Shown: piece by piece, positions 43,459 through 52,780 of the stretch
How positions within the stretch are numbered: position 1 is the stretch's first letter
Layout of the letters: each line of letters begins with the position of its first letter
Assembly (NCBI GenBank): GCA_964561105.1
Contig: CAZLOH010000017.1
Span: 1-64,000, forward strand
Origin: JADLHS01 sp964561105
GTDB lineage: Bacteria; Verrucomicrobiota; Verrucomicrobiia; Limisphaerales; JADLHS01
Direction: 5' to 3'
Length of the DNA stretch: 64,000 bases
Program-made: the position numbers and the translations under genes
Notes under the pieces: generated by a model
What the model was told of the DNA's origin: nothing
The model's database searches: none
What the model saw: the letters and a program-made list of their open reading frames with translations, nothing else

Positions 43459-44043
43459 TCAGGAGTTCCTGACGGGCGGCAGAACCTCGACTATCTCACA
43501 GAGCGGCCGGCCGGTCAGATCACAGATCACCGCCTTGCGACCGTAGAGCGCGGCGGGCGCGGACAGGTCAAATTTTTCGCTCATCATCGCGTCGGACTCG
43601 ACGCGCAGGAAGGCCTTGGCTTCGGTGCGATGTTTCACGCCGCAATCTTTCAGGATGCGCCCCAAGGGGACGCTTTCTTGCAGGATCAAATCCCGGGCCT
43701 CCTCCGGAAAGCGGCCGAGATAAATTTTGATCGCCCCGAACTCGACCGGCTGGTCGTCACGGTTCAGGCGCAAGACCACCTCGCGAAAATAGAAATCGCC
43801 GCGTTGCTCGCGCCGGATGATTTCCAGATGGATGTCCGATTTGTGAAACGCCTCGAGCGTGGGGGTCATGTCGTTGCGGTGCGCGAGCAGCGAACGGAAC
43901 GGCTCCGGCACGGTTTCCGCCGGGATCATTTCCATGCGCGGCAACGGGAGTTTGGTGTGTGTGTAGAATTCGGAGAGCGGATACATGCTGGCCAGGGCGG
44001 CATCCGGAGTCCGAGCGGAAGTTTGAGAAGCGGGTTGGGTCAC
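43459..44043 (-). CDS. Chorismate pyruvate-lyase-like (DUF98/UbiC-like) protein
   Basis: 194 aa. GTG 44043 overlaps the beta-helix gene stop (GTGA). Residues ~50-190 follow the UbiC/Rv2949c pattern: SLLAHRNDMTPTLEAFHKSD, LEIIRREQRGDFYFREVVLR, VEFGAIKIYLGRFPEEARDL, ESVPLGRILKDCGV, ALYGRKAVICDLTGRP, and ending EIVEVLPP. Such proteins release pyruvate from chorismate to give 4-hydroxybenzoate, or act as ligand-sensing UbiC-like folds. The PLGRIL block and C-terminal E-x-LP are the strongest points. Catalysis here is inferred only from fold. Confidence 0.6.
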   Translation of the reverse strand: MTQPASQTSARTPDAALASMYPLSEFYTHTKLPLPRMEMIPAETVPEPFRSLLAHRNDMTPTLEAFHKSDIHLEIIRREQRGDFYFREVVLRLNRDDQPVEFGAIKIYLGRFPEEARDLILQESVPLGRILKDCGVKHRTEAKAFLRVESDAMMSEKFDLSAPAALYGRKAVICDLTGRPLCEIVEVLPPVRNS

Positions 44044-46247
44044 AAGTCACCTTTTACTCTGAGCTTTTGCAATTCACGCCGGAATTCATCGTTTCGCAAA
44101 CCAATTTGCTCGACGGGAATCCGCTGGATACCAAGCGCAGTCAGGGCCGGGTCCATTCGCAACGCAAAATCCTTTGCGGAGGACTGGTCCGTAATGGGGG
44201 TCGTGAGGCTGCCGGTCGCGTTGGTGAAATTGTTTTCCTGGAGCAACATCTCCGGCGTCGCGTCCCAACCCACGTCCAGCCACTTGCCGATGCAGACGTT
44301 TCGCACCAGCACATTGCCCTCGGGAGGAACGCCCTTGAACGCTTCACCAGTAATGGCCGGACCCGCGGGCGGGCCGTAATAGCGATCGAGCGATTTCATT
44401 TCCGGATAGCGGGCGCGATAGAGGTCGAGCGGGACATCCGCGAGCCGCTTGCGCATCGTAACGTCCACCATCTGGTGCCAGACGGGCGACTTGTCCAGCC
44501 CACGGCCGTCCATGCGCACCGCCGGGTCACAATCCACAAACAAGTTGTTCTCGATCCGATGGTCGCGTCCACCGCCGATGAACATCGCCCAATGCACTTT
44601 GTAAAACACATTGCCGGAGACTTCCGTGCCGCTGACACAGTCGTCCATGTAAACACCCATGGAGCCCATGCCCACGCCGCCGGTGTGATGGATGAAGTTG
44701 TGACGGATTTTGTTCCCGCGAAAAGTGTAATCGCGTCCGGTGTATATCGCGCCGACGTCGCCCGTCTCCAAGGCGATATGATGAATCTCGTTGAACTCGA
44801 TGAGGTGATCGTTGCCGGTGTAAAGGATGGCGCAATGCGGATGATCGTGAATGAGGTTGTGCGAGACGCGCAGGCCGACTCCGCCCAGCAACACTGCGGG
44901 CACGTAACACTTCGACCAGCGGCCCTGGCGCTGGAAGTGGCAGTTCTCCACGAAATGACCGCCGGGCGTGAGTGTCTGACGATCGCCACCACTCATGTCC
45001 ACGCCGCCATCGCCGGTGTCCTCGAGGTCGCAGGCAGCCACGCCGTGGCCGAATCCGCCACTGATCACCACGCCGTTGTCGCCGATGTTGCGGATGAGAC
45101 AGGCGGCGATTTGGTTGCTCGCACCGCCCTTGATCTCGACGGCGTTCGCGCGCGTGGCTTCAAGGATGAGGCCGCGAATGGTGATATTAGATGCGCCGGT
45201 TATTTTGATGAGAGGTTGGTCCAGCAGGGAGAGCAGAGTTTCGGGAATGGCCGTTCCGTCCGCGGGGCGCGCTGCCAAGGCAGTCGCGATTGGTCTGGGC
45301 GGCCAAAAATAAAGAACGCCAGTCTTGTGATCCAGGAACCACTCGCCGGCTTGATCGAGTTCCTCCAGCACATTCAGGAAGTAGATTCGCTGGTCCTTGC
45401 GAAAACCGTAATGCCCGTACGGCGGGGCGGTCTTCACGAGGCGTTGTTCAACATCGAGAGAGGCGACCTTCTCGTAGGAGTTCGCCCAGTCGTAGGCCCA
45501 ATAACCATGCACCCACAGGTCGCTGGTGTCCCGCCAGCGGCGGGGCCGGTCGCCGGCGTAATAGAATCCGTTGGTCAGCGGGCCGAGTTGACCGCCGTGC
45601 TCGTCCTTCTCTCCGGCAGGATAGCCGGCGATCTTGGTGAACTCGCCTTCATTCGGCCAGCGGGCGAGGGTCATGGGGCGGTGATCGAAGAACAACTCGC
45701 AATGCGCCACGGAGGTGGGGCGGCCGAAGCCGCGCGACTTCATTTCACCGAACTCCGTGAGGCCAAGCGCGCGGAGGTTGAGTTGAACGACTTGACCGCG
45801 CGCCGGCGCGTCGAGGCGCGCGAGCACGCTCTGATCCGTGACCGGCTGAAAACCCGTGAGCTTGCGTCCGCCGAGCAGGCGCGCGGATTCGCCCTGGTAA
45901 CTGCGCCACACCACGGGCGCAACGGGCGTGCCGGAATCCTCGGCGGAAAGTTCGAGCGCGTTGGTCCGAACGTAGTCGCCGCCGCGCAGCCAGAGGGTTA
46001 AACCACGACGGGGGATTTTGCCCTCGCGCTTCAATGTCCGCACCGCGTCGCGGGCGCGTTCCAGCGTGGCGAAAGGTTGTGCTTTGGTCCCGGCATTGGC
46101 GTCCGAACCGGAAGGCGCAATGTAGAAATCCGCTCGTGCCCAAGGTGAGCTGCCCAGCCCGGCCCAACAGGCAAGGCATAACACTGCGAGCTTAAGATTC
46201 CGTCGTCGGATGGGCCTGCTGGTTGTCTCCTTGTCCGAATGATTCAT
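44040..46247 (-). CDS. Secreted right-handed parallel beta-helix protein
   Basis: 735 aa from ATG 46247. Signal peptide MNHSDKETTSRPIRRRNLKL... with cleavage after SPWARA. The mature start DFYIAPSGSDANAGTKAQPF is the usual beginning of secreted pectate-lyase-like proteins, followed by PFATLERARDAVRTLK. Residues ~370-640 contain the parallel beta-helix coils (ITGASNITIRGLIL, CLIRNIGDNGVVISGG, NLIHDHPHCAILYTGNDHLI, GNVFYKVHWAMFIGGGRDHR). Probably a polysaccharide lyase, epimerase or hydrolase acting outside the cell. No catalytic site can be assigned by eye. Coupled to the chorismate-lyase-like gene by a 4-nt overlap. Confidence 0.82.
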   Translation of the reverse strand: MNHSDKETTSRPIRRRNLKLAVLCLACWAGLGSSPWARADFYIAPSGSDANAGTKAQPFATLERARDAVRTLKREGKIPRRGLTLWLRGGDYVRTNALELSAEDSGTPVAPVVWRSYQGESARLLGGRKLTGFQPVTDQSVLARLDAPARGQVVQLNLRALGLTEFGEMKSRGFGRPTSVAHCELFFDHRPMTLARWPNEGEFTKIAGYPAGEKDEHGGQLGPLTNGFYYAGDRPRRWRDTSDLWVHGYWAYDWANSYEKVASLDVEQRLVKTAPPYGHYGFRKDQRIYFLNVLEELDQAGEWFLDHKTGVLYFWPPRPIATALAARPADGTAIPETLLSLLDQPLIKITGASNITIRGLILEATRANAVEIKGGASNQIAACLIRNIGDNGVVISGGFGHGVAACDLEDTGDGGVDMSGGDRQTLTPGGHFVENCHFQRQGRWSKCYVPAVLLGGVGLRVSHNLIHDHPHCAILYTGNDHLIEFNEIHHIALETGDVGAIYTGRDYTFRGNKIRHNFIHHTGGVGMGSMGVYMDDCVSGTEVSGNVFYKVHWAMFIGGGRDHRIENNLFVDCDPAVRMDGRGLDKSPVWHQMVDVTMRKRLADVPLDLYRARYPEMKSLDRYYGPPAGPAITGEAFKGVPPEGNVLVRNVCIGKWLDVGWDATPEMLLQENNFTNATGSLTTPITDQSSAKDFALRMDPALTALGIQRIPVEQIGLRNDEFRRELQKLRVKGDL

Positions 46248-46293
46248 GCGGTGATTCAAAATGCAGACGGGCGAGATTCCCGTCCTGCGCTGC

Positions 46294-47640
46294 TCAAGCA
46301 TATCGCCCCACGTTGTGTTCCGGCTTGAAGAATTCGTGGAGCAGCCGGTCAATTTGCAGCAAGCCGTCGCGCGTGACGCCGATGCGGTCGCCGCCGTTGG
46401 TCAGGTAGCCTCCGTCCTTGAGGGTGGCCAGCGGCGCGGCAAAGTGTTCGCGTGGGTCGTGGCCAAACTTCCGGGTGTAATGCTGGGCGCTCACGCTGCC
46501 GAGTTTCAGGCCGAGGATGAATTCCCGGATGTAGCGTTCGTCGGCCGAAGGTGTATAAGCGCGAAAGACCGGTTGTTTTCCGGCGTTCACGGCGTCCACG
46601 TAGGCCTGAAATTCGTGGTGGTTCTGGTAGTGCGCGCCGTTGAGATGACCGAAACTGGCCACGCCGATGGACAAAATATCCGCGCCAGAGAACAGCCCTT
46701 GCCGGTAGATGAACTTCACCTGCGCCGGGTCGCGCACGACGGTGGTGCTGCTCGTGACGGTGTAGCCGATTTTCTCAAACTCGCGATAGGCGTAATCCAC
46801 CCAGCCGCGCTTGGTTTCCCAATCAGCCACGGGAGCGACGAGTTTGCCATCGGCCTTCATCTGTTGGTAGATGCCGGTGTTGAAGGGCACTTCCATCTGA
46901 TAAATGGTCACCGAATCGGGCCGCAACGCCACCGCCTTGGCCACGGCTTCGCGCCATTTCTCGTCGGTCTCCTCAACCATGCCCGCGATGAGATCAATGT
47001 TTACCTGGGGAAAGCCAATCTCCCGCGCGTAATTGTAGGCGCGGACGATTTCCTTGGAACGATGGGCGCGCCCGTTGATTTCAAGGATGTGGTCGTCGAA
47101 GTGTTCGATGCCCAGCGAGAGTCTCGTCACGCCGAGGTCGCGGATGGCCTTCAGTTTGTGATCCGTGAGCGTGCCGGGTTCGGCCTCGAAGGTGACTTCC
47201 TCGACTTCATCCCACGACAGCAGGCGCTTCATGCCGTCGGTGAGAAATTTCAATTGGTCGGGCGACAGATAGCTCGGAGTGCCGCCACCAAAATAGACAA
47301 ACCTGGGTTTGCGTCCACCGATGGCCGGTTTCCTGGCATAGACGGTCAACTCCTTGAGCAAGGCGTCGAGGTAGCCGCGGACTTCGGAGGAATCCTTGTC
47401 CGTGTAAACCTTGAAATAGCAGAAGTGACAGCGTTTGCGACAAAACGGAATATGAGTGTAAACCCCGAGAGGAGTCGAAGGCTCAGGATTGGGACCGGCG
47501 AGCGCGGCCTCGAATTGAGGGACGAACTCCGGTTGCCAGAAGGCGAAGGGCGGATAGTTGGCGACGAAATAATTGCCGGCGGTGGTTTCATGTCGCAGCG
47601 GCGGACCGGGCGACTTGGTTGGCGTGGCAGTGGCATTCAT
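46294..47640 (-). CDS. Radical SAM coproporphyrinogen III oxidase-like (HemN/HemW family) protein
   Basis: 448 aa from ATG 47640; TTG 47649 is possible. YTHIPFCRKRCHFCYF supplies the CxxxCxxC cluster motif (C67, C71, C74). Next come FVYFGGGTPSYLSPDQLKFL and SLGIEHFDDHILEINGRAH, typical of HemN/HemW/ChuW-type enzymes. The usual N-terminal residues of oxygen-independent HemN are lacking. The role may be heme handling or another radical SAM reaction; true HemN function is not established. It follows the S10 peptidase gene closely. Confidence 0.85.
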   Translation of the reverse strand: MNATATPTKSPGPPLRHETTAGNYFVANYPPFAFWQPEFVPQFEAALAGPNPEPSTPLGVYTHIPFCRKRCHFCYFKVYTDKDSSEVRGYLDALLKELTVYARKPAIGGRKPRFVYFGGGTPSYLSPDQLKFLTDGMKRLLSWDEVEEVTFEAEPGTLTDHKLKAIRDLGVTRLSLGIEHFDDHILEINGRAHRSKEIVRAYNYAREIGFPQVNIDLIAGMVEETDEKWREAVAKAVALRPDSVTIYQMEVPFNTGIYQQMKADGKLVAPVADWETKRGWVDYAYREFEKIGYTVTSSTTVVRDPAQVKFIYRQGLFSGADILSIGVASFGHLNGAHYQNHHEFQAYVDAVNAGKQPVFRAYTPSADERYIREFILGLKLGSVSAQHYTRKFGHDPREHFAAPLATLKDGGYLTNGGDRIGVTRDGLLQIDRLLHEFFKPEHNVGRYA

Positions 47641-47652
47641 TACGGTCAATTC

Positions 47653-49224
47653 CTACTGGACGATAAATTTCTCCAGGTCTGCTTGCATGGCCTTCAGGTC
47701 GGGCAGATTAACATACATCATGTGTCCCGCCTGGTACTCGGTGAACGTGATGTTTTTGCGATACATGGGGTCGAGCTGCAGATGATCAATGCTGTAGCGA
47801 ATCCCGTCAATCGGGCAGGCCAGGTCGCAGCGTCCACCCAGGATGTGAACGCGCAGATAGGGATTCTGGCTCATGGCCGAGGCGAGCCGGTCGGCTGCAC
47901 TCGGGTAACTGTTGCGCGTGTCGAAATTCCAAGGCTGCACGCCCGCGAGGATTTCATACGGCAGATCGTCCTCGAACTTCAATTCCTCGCGCACATAGGC
48001 GTTCATCGCGGCGGAGAAGGGACCGAGGGTCGCGGCAAAAGATGGATCGAATTGCGGGAAACGACCGGCTGGATTCGCGTCCCGACCCGTGATGCGCGCG
48101 TCGTACCGGCCCAGGATCAAACCTTGATCGGCCAGCAGTTTCTTGCGGAAGGTGGAACTGTCCACCTGCAGGTCATTGTCCTCGATGACTTGGGCCGGCA
48201 ATCCGGTGAGGCGGGCGAGTTTGGCGACGATCTTCTTGCGTTCGTCGGGCGGCAAAGCGGCCCCTTGCAACAGTGCGGACGGATATTCAGATTTCGTGAA
48301 CGCGCGCGCTTCGGCGAGCGCTTTGGGCAAGTCGCCTTGCAAGTCTCGCGGCAATTTCTTGTGGAACTGCGCTGTGGCGGTGTAGGCCGGCAGAAAAACC
48401 AGCGACGGCAGTTCGTTGCCCGGCCCTTCGCGCAGCGTGGCGAAATCGAGCACCCCTGATACGAGGATCAGTCCATTCAGATACATGCCGTAGCGCGAAT
48501 GGAGAAACTCCGCCAGCCCGGCGGCGCGGAAGACGCCGTAGCTCTCCCCGCACAAATACTTCGGTGATAGCCATCGCTCGTGGCGTGTCGTCCAGAGCCG
48601 GATGAAATCGCCGACGGATTCGACATCCGGGGACTGGCCGAAGAACTGGTCGGATTTTTCATCCTTGGCGGGCCGGCTGAAGCCGGTGGCCACGGGATCA
48701 ATGAATACCAGGTCAGTGAACGGCAGGATGGAATAGTCGTTGTCCACGAGCTGAAACGGTGGCGGCGGTTGGGTGCCGTCGTCATTCATCCGCACCCGGC
48801 GCGGGCCAAGCGCGCCCAGGTGCAGCCAGACCGAGGACGAGCCGGGGCCGCCGTTGAACGAAAAAGTTACCGGCCGGGTGGCGGCGTTTGTTCTGTCGAG
48901 CCGCGTGTAGGCGATGTAAAAGACCGAGGCGCGCACCGTGCCATCCGCCTTGAGCAACGGGAGCATGCCGGTCTCGGTGCGGTAGCGCACGGATTCGCCG
49001 GCGATGGTCAGCGTGTTCGTGGTGAGAACCGGTTGGTGCGTTGAGTCAGGAATCGTTGCGGCGCGGGGTTTGGCGTCCTCTTTCTTGAGTTCGGATTTGG
49101 CGGTCGCCTCGGGCGCGTTGGTTTTGTTGCCGGCCTCGGCTTCAGCGGCGTGGGCTGCGCCGAGCCAGCCGAGCGAAAGGATCAACAGCCACCCGATTTT
49201 CGATAAAATAGTTGGTTTGTTCAT
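47653..49224 (-). CDS. Secreted serine carboxypeptidase, family S10
   Basis: 523 aa. Signal peptide MNKPTILSKIGWLLILSLGW, cleaved near AHA. VTFSFNGGPGSSSVWLHLGA is the family oxyanion block; the nucleophile is in CGESYGVFRA (near residue 226); Asp in GGRCDLACPIDG; His501 in YQAGHMMYV. So the S-D-H triad is complete. Its ATG 49224 overlaps the stop of the propeller gene by 4 nt. It removes C-terminal residues from peptides in the periplasm or outside; together with the propeller and radical SAM gene it forms an operon. Confidence 0.93.
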   Translation of the reverse strand: MNKPTILSKIGWLLILSLGWLGAAHAAEAEAGNKTNAPEATAKSELKKEDAKPRAATIPDSTHQPVLTTNTLTIAGESVRYRTETGMLPLLKADGTVRASVFYIAYTRLDRTNAATRPVTFSFNGGPGSSSVWLHLGALGPRRVRMNDDGTQPPPPFQLVDNDYSILPFTDLVFIDPVATGFSRPAKDEKSDQFFGQSPDVESVGDFIRLWTTRHERWLSPKYLCGESYGVFRAAGLAEFLHSRYGMYLNGLILVSGVLDFATLREGPGNELPSLVFLPAYTATAQFHKKLPRDLQGDLPKALAEARAFTKSEYPSALLQGAALPPDERKKIVAKLARLTGLPAQVIEDNDLQVDSSTFRKKLLADQGLILGRYDARITGRDANPAGRFPQFDPSFAATLGPFSAAMNAYVREELKFEDDLPYEILAGVQPWNFDTRNSYPSAADRLASAMSQNPYLRVHILGGRCDLACPIDGIRYSIDHLQLDPMYRKNITFTEYQAGHMMYVNLPDLKAMQADLEKFIVQ

Positions 49225-50336
49225 TTGGCGCCGAAGCAATAGACGCTGCCATCGTCACTGCCGATCACAATTTTTCCGTCTGCGACGGCCGGTGAACTGT
49301 CAATCGGCTGGCCGATTTCGTAGGACCAGAGTTCTTTGCCATCCGTCAGGGACACGAGGTAAAGCCGGCCATCATCCGAACCGACCACGATTTTTTCGCC
49401 GCACACCACCGGCGAGCTGTCCACCTTACCCCGGGTGGCAAAAGTCCAGACGTTTGATCCGTCCGCGCGATTCACACAATGCAGCAGTTTGTCGCGTCCA
49501 CCAAAGACCACCCGGTCCGTGGTGACGGCGGGCGAGGAGAAATAGGGAAACTGCCGGTCGCGAAACGCCCACACGTTTGAGCCAGATTTCAAGTCGGCGC
49601 ACACAAACTGGTTGTCGTAGTGGCCAAAGTAGGCGCGGCCTCCGGTCAACGCCACCGAGGCGGCGATGGGCGCGCCGATTTCATTGCTGCCGGCGAGCTG
49701 GCCGTTGGCCAGGGCCAGGACGTAGAGCAGGCCGTCGCAACCGCCAAACACCGTCTGCCCGTTGGCGATGGCGGGCGAGCCATTGATGTAGTTGGCCGAT
49801 TCGTAAACCCAGTTGCTCCGGCCCGTGGCAGCGTCGAGGCAGTGCAACTTGAAATCGTAGCTGCCCACGAGAATGTTCGTCCGGTCGCCGACGGTGAACC
49901 AGTTTGGCGCGCCCAGGATTTTGTCGCCCGTCGCGTACTTCCACGCCAGTTGGCCTGTGGCCGCATCCAGCGCGTAGAGGTTTGCGTCGCTCGAGCCAAA
50001 GTAAACTTTTCCATTCAGCACGAGCGGCGAGGACTCGATGGCTTCGCGATTGGTAAACGTCCAGATAGGTTTGCCACTGTTGAAGTCGAGCGCATAGAGC
50101 CGGCCATCATCCGATCCGACGAACACGCGCCCGTGGACAATGGCGGCGGAAGATTTCACCGGCCCCTGGGTCTTGAACGTCCAAAGCAGCGCCGGTTGCT
50201 CGGGCAGGCTGCCCGTCGCCACGCCCGTCAATGCCGGCGCGCCACGGAACATGGGCCAGTCTGCCGACGGCCCTTGCATCGCCGCGAAGGCCACTGCCTG
50301 CGACGCGATTAAACAAATGATGCTCGTTCGGTGCAT
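49221..50336 (-). CDS. PQQ-type beta-propeller repeat protein (BamB-like fold)
   Basis: 371 aa. Signal peptide MHRTSIICLIASQAVAFAAM. The mature part starts DWPMFRGAPALTG, as in many secreted PQQ-binding-like proteins. About eight blades share the pattern V-(Y/F)-x-G-S-D-D-G-x-L-Y-x-L-x-x-x-(S/T)-G-x-x-x-W, e.g. RVFVGSDDGRLYALDFNSGK and KIVIGSDDGSVYCF at the end. No dehydrogenase catalytic site is evident, so it is a scaffold or ligand-binding propeller. First gene of a minus-strand operon with the S10 peptidase. Confidence 0.85.
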   Translation of the reverse strand: MHRTSIICLIASQAVAFAAMQGPSADWPMFRGAPALTGVATGSLPEQPALLWTFKTQGPVKSSAAIVHGRVFVGSDDGRLYALDFNSGKPIWTFTNREAIESSPLVLNGKVYFGSSDANLYALDAATGQLAWKYATGDKILGAPNWFTVGDRTNILVGSYDFKLHCLDAATGRSNWVYESANYINGSPAIANGQTVFGGCDGLLYVLALANGQLAGSNEIGAPIAASVALTGGRAYFGHYDNQFVCADLKSGSNVWAFRDRQFPYFSSPAVTTDRVVFGGRDKLLHCVNRADGSNVWTFATRGKVDSSPVVCGEKIVVGSDDGRLYLVSLTDGKELWSYEIGQPIDSSPAVADGKIVIGSDDGSVYCFGAK

Positions 50337-50556
50337 GTGTAATCGTCCGGGAAGCGTATCACGGTTTTGCCGGCTTTGGCAAATCGGCAGCGCAAGCAGC
50401 GGTTTTTTTTCCGCGTCAATCACGATTGACTGTGGGATCGAGGCAACTCTTGGTCAACGTCATCCGATCGGCCAAGGCGGTTTCCCTTGACGTCGTGAAG
50501 CGGCCTCTGCCATCCTAGTGCCGGAATTCCACACGGCCAAACCTGATCCAGGATAT

Positions 50557-52686
50557 ATGAAACCGAGTACTGGTGCTTCCCTCAGTTCAACCCGAGTGCC
50601 CAAGTTGATCTTGCCCTGGCTGGTCGGCGCTTTGGTCTTGCTCGCCGAAGCGATTGCGCCCGCGCAAATCAATCTCTCCGGGACGAGTTACCAGCAAAAC
50701 TTCGATGCCCTCGGCGCCGGGCTTCCGGTTGGCTGGTCGGTGCGCACCGGGGCGAGTGTGAATGGACTGGGAGCGGCAGCGACTTTCAACTCCGCCAAAG
50801 TGAGCTGGGGTACAGCCACCGGGCAATTCGCCAATTACGCGTCCACTTTCAATGCCGACAACAATGTGCCCGAATCCGCGACGTCTTCCGAACAGAGTGG
50901 CATTACCAACCGGTGTCTGGGAATCCGGCAGACTAGCTCCTTTGGCAATCCCGGCGCGGCCTTCGTTCTGCAAATCCAAAACACCATCGGTTTCAGCAAC
51001 CTGACTTTTAGCGTGGATCTCAATATGTTAAGCCTGCAGGGCTATTCCACCACCTGGACCATTGACTACGCGATCGCAAACGATCCGCCGACCGAGTTCA
51101 CTGCCTTGGGCACGTTCGCGGACCCGGGAGTCTTCGGCAGCAACCTGGTCACCTATGCGCTTGGGCCGGCCGCCGATGACCAGGCGCAGAGCGTCTGGAT
51201 TCGCGTGGCCGCTTTGACGGGCGCCACCGGCAGCGGTTCCCGCGACACGTTCGGCATTGATAATTTTGTTCTGAACTATGACGGGCCGACCGCTGCCACC
51301 ATCACCGTACAGCCGGTCAGCCGGACCAATGCACCGCTCACGACGGCGACCTTTGTTACCGCCGCCGCCGGCACACCACCGCTTTTTTATCAATGGTATA
51401 AAGATGGTGTGGAAATGGTGGACGGTGATGGCGTTGCCGGTGCCACCAACGACACGTTGGTCCTCAGTCCGATTCTGCACGCGTCCGCCGGCGATTATCA
51501 GGTGGTCGTCACCAATGCCTCGAACTCCGCGACCAGTTCCGTGGCGACCTTGACGGTGAGCGGATTCGTGATGAATCCGGTTGCGCCCACCAACACCCTG
51601 GCCGGAGTGCCGGTGAGTGTCACGGCCAGCTTCGACGAACTCCAGTCAGCCATCAGCTCGACGACCGGCAACTCGAGCAATCAATTCATTCTTCCGGATG
51701 CGAACATTGTCGCCACTACCGATGGGAATTCTGTTGCGGCCACCCTGACGCCGACGGCAGGGGTCAACGGCGTGACGCTGGTTTCACTCACGGCCACTGA
51801 GGGTGATTTTACCACGAATGTCGTCTTCCCGTTGTTGGTCGTGCCGCAGCCCGAGGTGGTGTTCAACGATCACTTCGATTATGCCGACGACACGGTTGCG
51901 GCCGCCTCGTATGGTCTCTGGCGCAATTTCAGCGGCAACCCCGCCAGCCCGATGATCGTCACCAACGGAGAACTGCGGGTCTCGCGCTCGTTCGATGAGG
52001 ATGTGAGCGCGTTCCTGGTGGGCCAGCCTTTCAGCACCAACGCCGACGTGGTGCTGTTCAGTCGTTTTCAGGTTCGGTTCGTCACGCTCCCCACGGCCAA
52101 TGGCAATTACTTCGCGTTTTTCAAAGGGGCGGCCAATTCCGAGTTCCGCGCCCGGGTCTGGGCTTCGACCGCGAACGCCGCGAACGCCGGCCAATTCCGT
52201 CTGGGGATTGGCAATGCCAACACTTCGACGGCGATCACGGCGCAATTTCCCCAGGATCTGGAACTGGGCACCAACTACACCGTCGTCACCAAACTCGTCG
52301 TCGCCGAGGGGCTTTCGACGCTTTGGATCAATCCCACCAGTGAGGCGGATCCCAGCGTTACGGCGGGGGATGCGGTCACCAACTACTTCAACATTGCCGC
52401 TTTTGCGTTTCGGCAGGACAGCAGCGAAGGCGTTATGCTGGTGGATGACCTGGTGGTCGGCACCACCTTTGCCTCGGTGCTCGGCAACGCAACGCCACCC
52501 ACGCCCATCCCGCTCCAAATCCAGACCAGCGGCGGCGATGTTGTGCTCACCTGGAACAATCCCGCGTTCAATCTCCAGGCGGCGCCGTCACCCGCCGGCC
52601 CTTTTACCAACGTGCCCGGAGCGACCAGTCCGTTCACCACGCCAGTTTCTGAAAGCCAGTTCTATTTCCGTTTGGCGCATCCTTGA
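50557..52686 (+). CDS. Secreted Ig-like domain protein, 709 aa
   Basis: Signal peptide around residues 15-38 (LILPWLVGALVLLAEAIAPA). Residues ~40-245 form a beta-sandwich resembling a concanavalin-like or PEP-CTERM-associated extracellular domain (YQQNFDALGAGLPVGWSVRT...DTFGIDNFVLNYDG). An Ig-like domain follows at ~250-340 (PLFYQWYKDGVEMV...AGDYQVVVTNASNS). A second beta-sandwich at ~435-650 (NDHFDYADDTVAAASYGLWR) ends near VMLVDDLVVG. The extreme C-terminus QFYFRLAHP is a tail shared by many large secreted proteins of this phylum. No enzyme motif is seen. ATG 50557 is chosen over GTG 50518. Confidence 0.78.
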   Translation: MKPSTGASLSSTRVPKLILPWLVGALVLLAEAIAPAQINLSGTSYQQNFDALGAGLPVGWSVRTGASVNGLGAAATFNSAKVSWGTATGQFANYASTFNADNNVPESATSSEQSGITNRCLGIRQTSSFGNPGAAFVLQIQNTIGFSNLTFSVDLNMLSLQGYSTTWTIDYAIANDPPTEFTALGTFADPGVFGSNLVTYALGPAADDQAQSVWIRVAALTGATGSGSRDTFGIDNFVLNYDGPTAATITVQPVSRTNAPLTTATFVTAAAGTPPLFYQWYKDGVEMVDGDGVAGATNDTLVLSPILHASAGDYQVVVTNASNSATSSVATLTVSGFVMNPVAPTNTLAGVPVSVTASFDELQSAISSTTGNSSNQFILPDANIVATTDGNSVAATLTPTAGVNGVTLVSLTATEGDFTTNVVFPLLVVPQPEVVFNDHFDYADDTVAAASYGLWRNFSGNPASPMIVTNGELRVSRSFDEDVSAFLVGQPFSTNADVVLFSRFQVRFVTLPTANGNYFAFFKGAANSEFRARVWASTANAANAGQFRLGIGNANTSTAITAQFPQDLELGTNYTVVTKLVVAEGLSTLWINPTSEADPSVTAGDAVTNYFNIAAFAFRQDSSEGVMLVDDLVVGTTFASVLGNATPPTPIPLQIQTSGGDVVLTWNNPAFNLQAAPSPAGPFTNVPGATSPFTTPVSESQFYFRLAHP

Positions 52687-52780
52687 TCACGTCCCGTCCG
52701 GTTGTCTGGGCGGGACCGTTCTCATTGCTTTTTTGTTTTAATCGAAGCCGGACTGCTCGCAAAATGCCCGGCAACGAGCC

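Noticed and set aside
43959..46001. 680-codon open frame on the plus strand opposite the beta-helix gene
   Set aside because: No motif; the minus-strand frame has a signal peptide, a known fold and coupled neighbours.
46261..48459. 732-codon open frame on the plus strand
   Set aside because: It runs antisense through both the radical SAM and S10 genes, whose catalytic motifs are intact.
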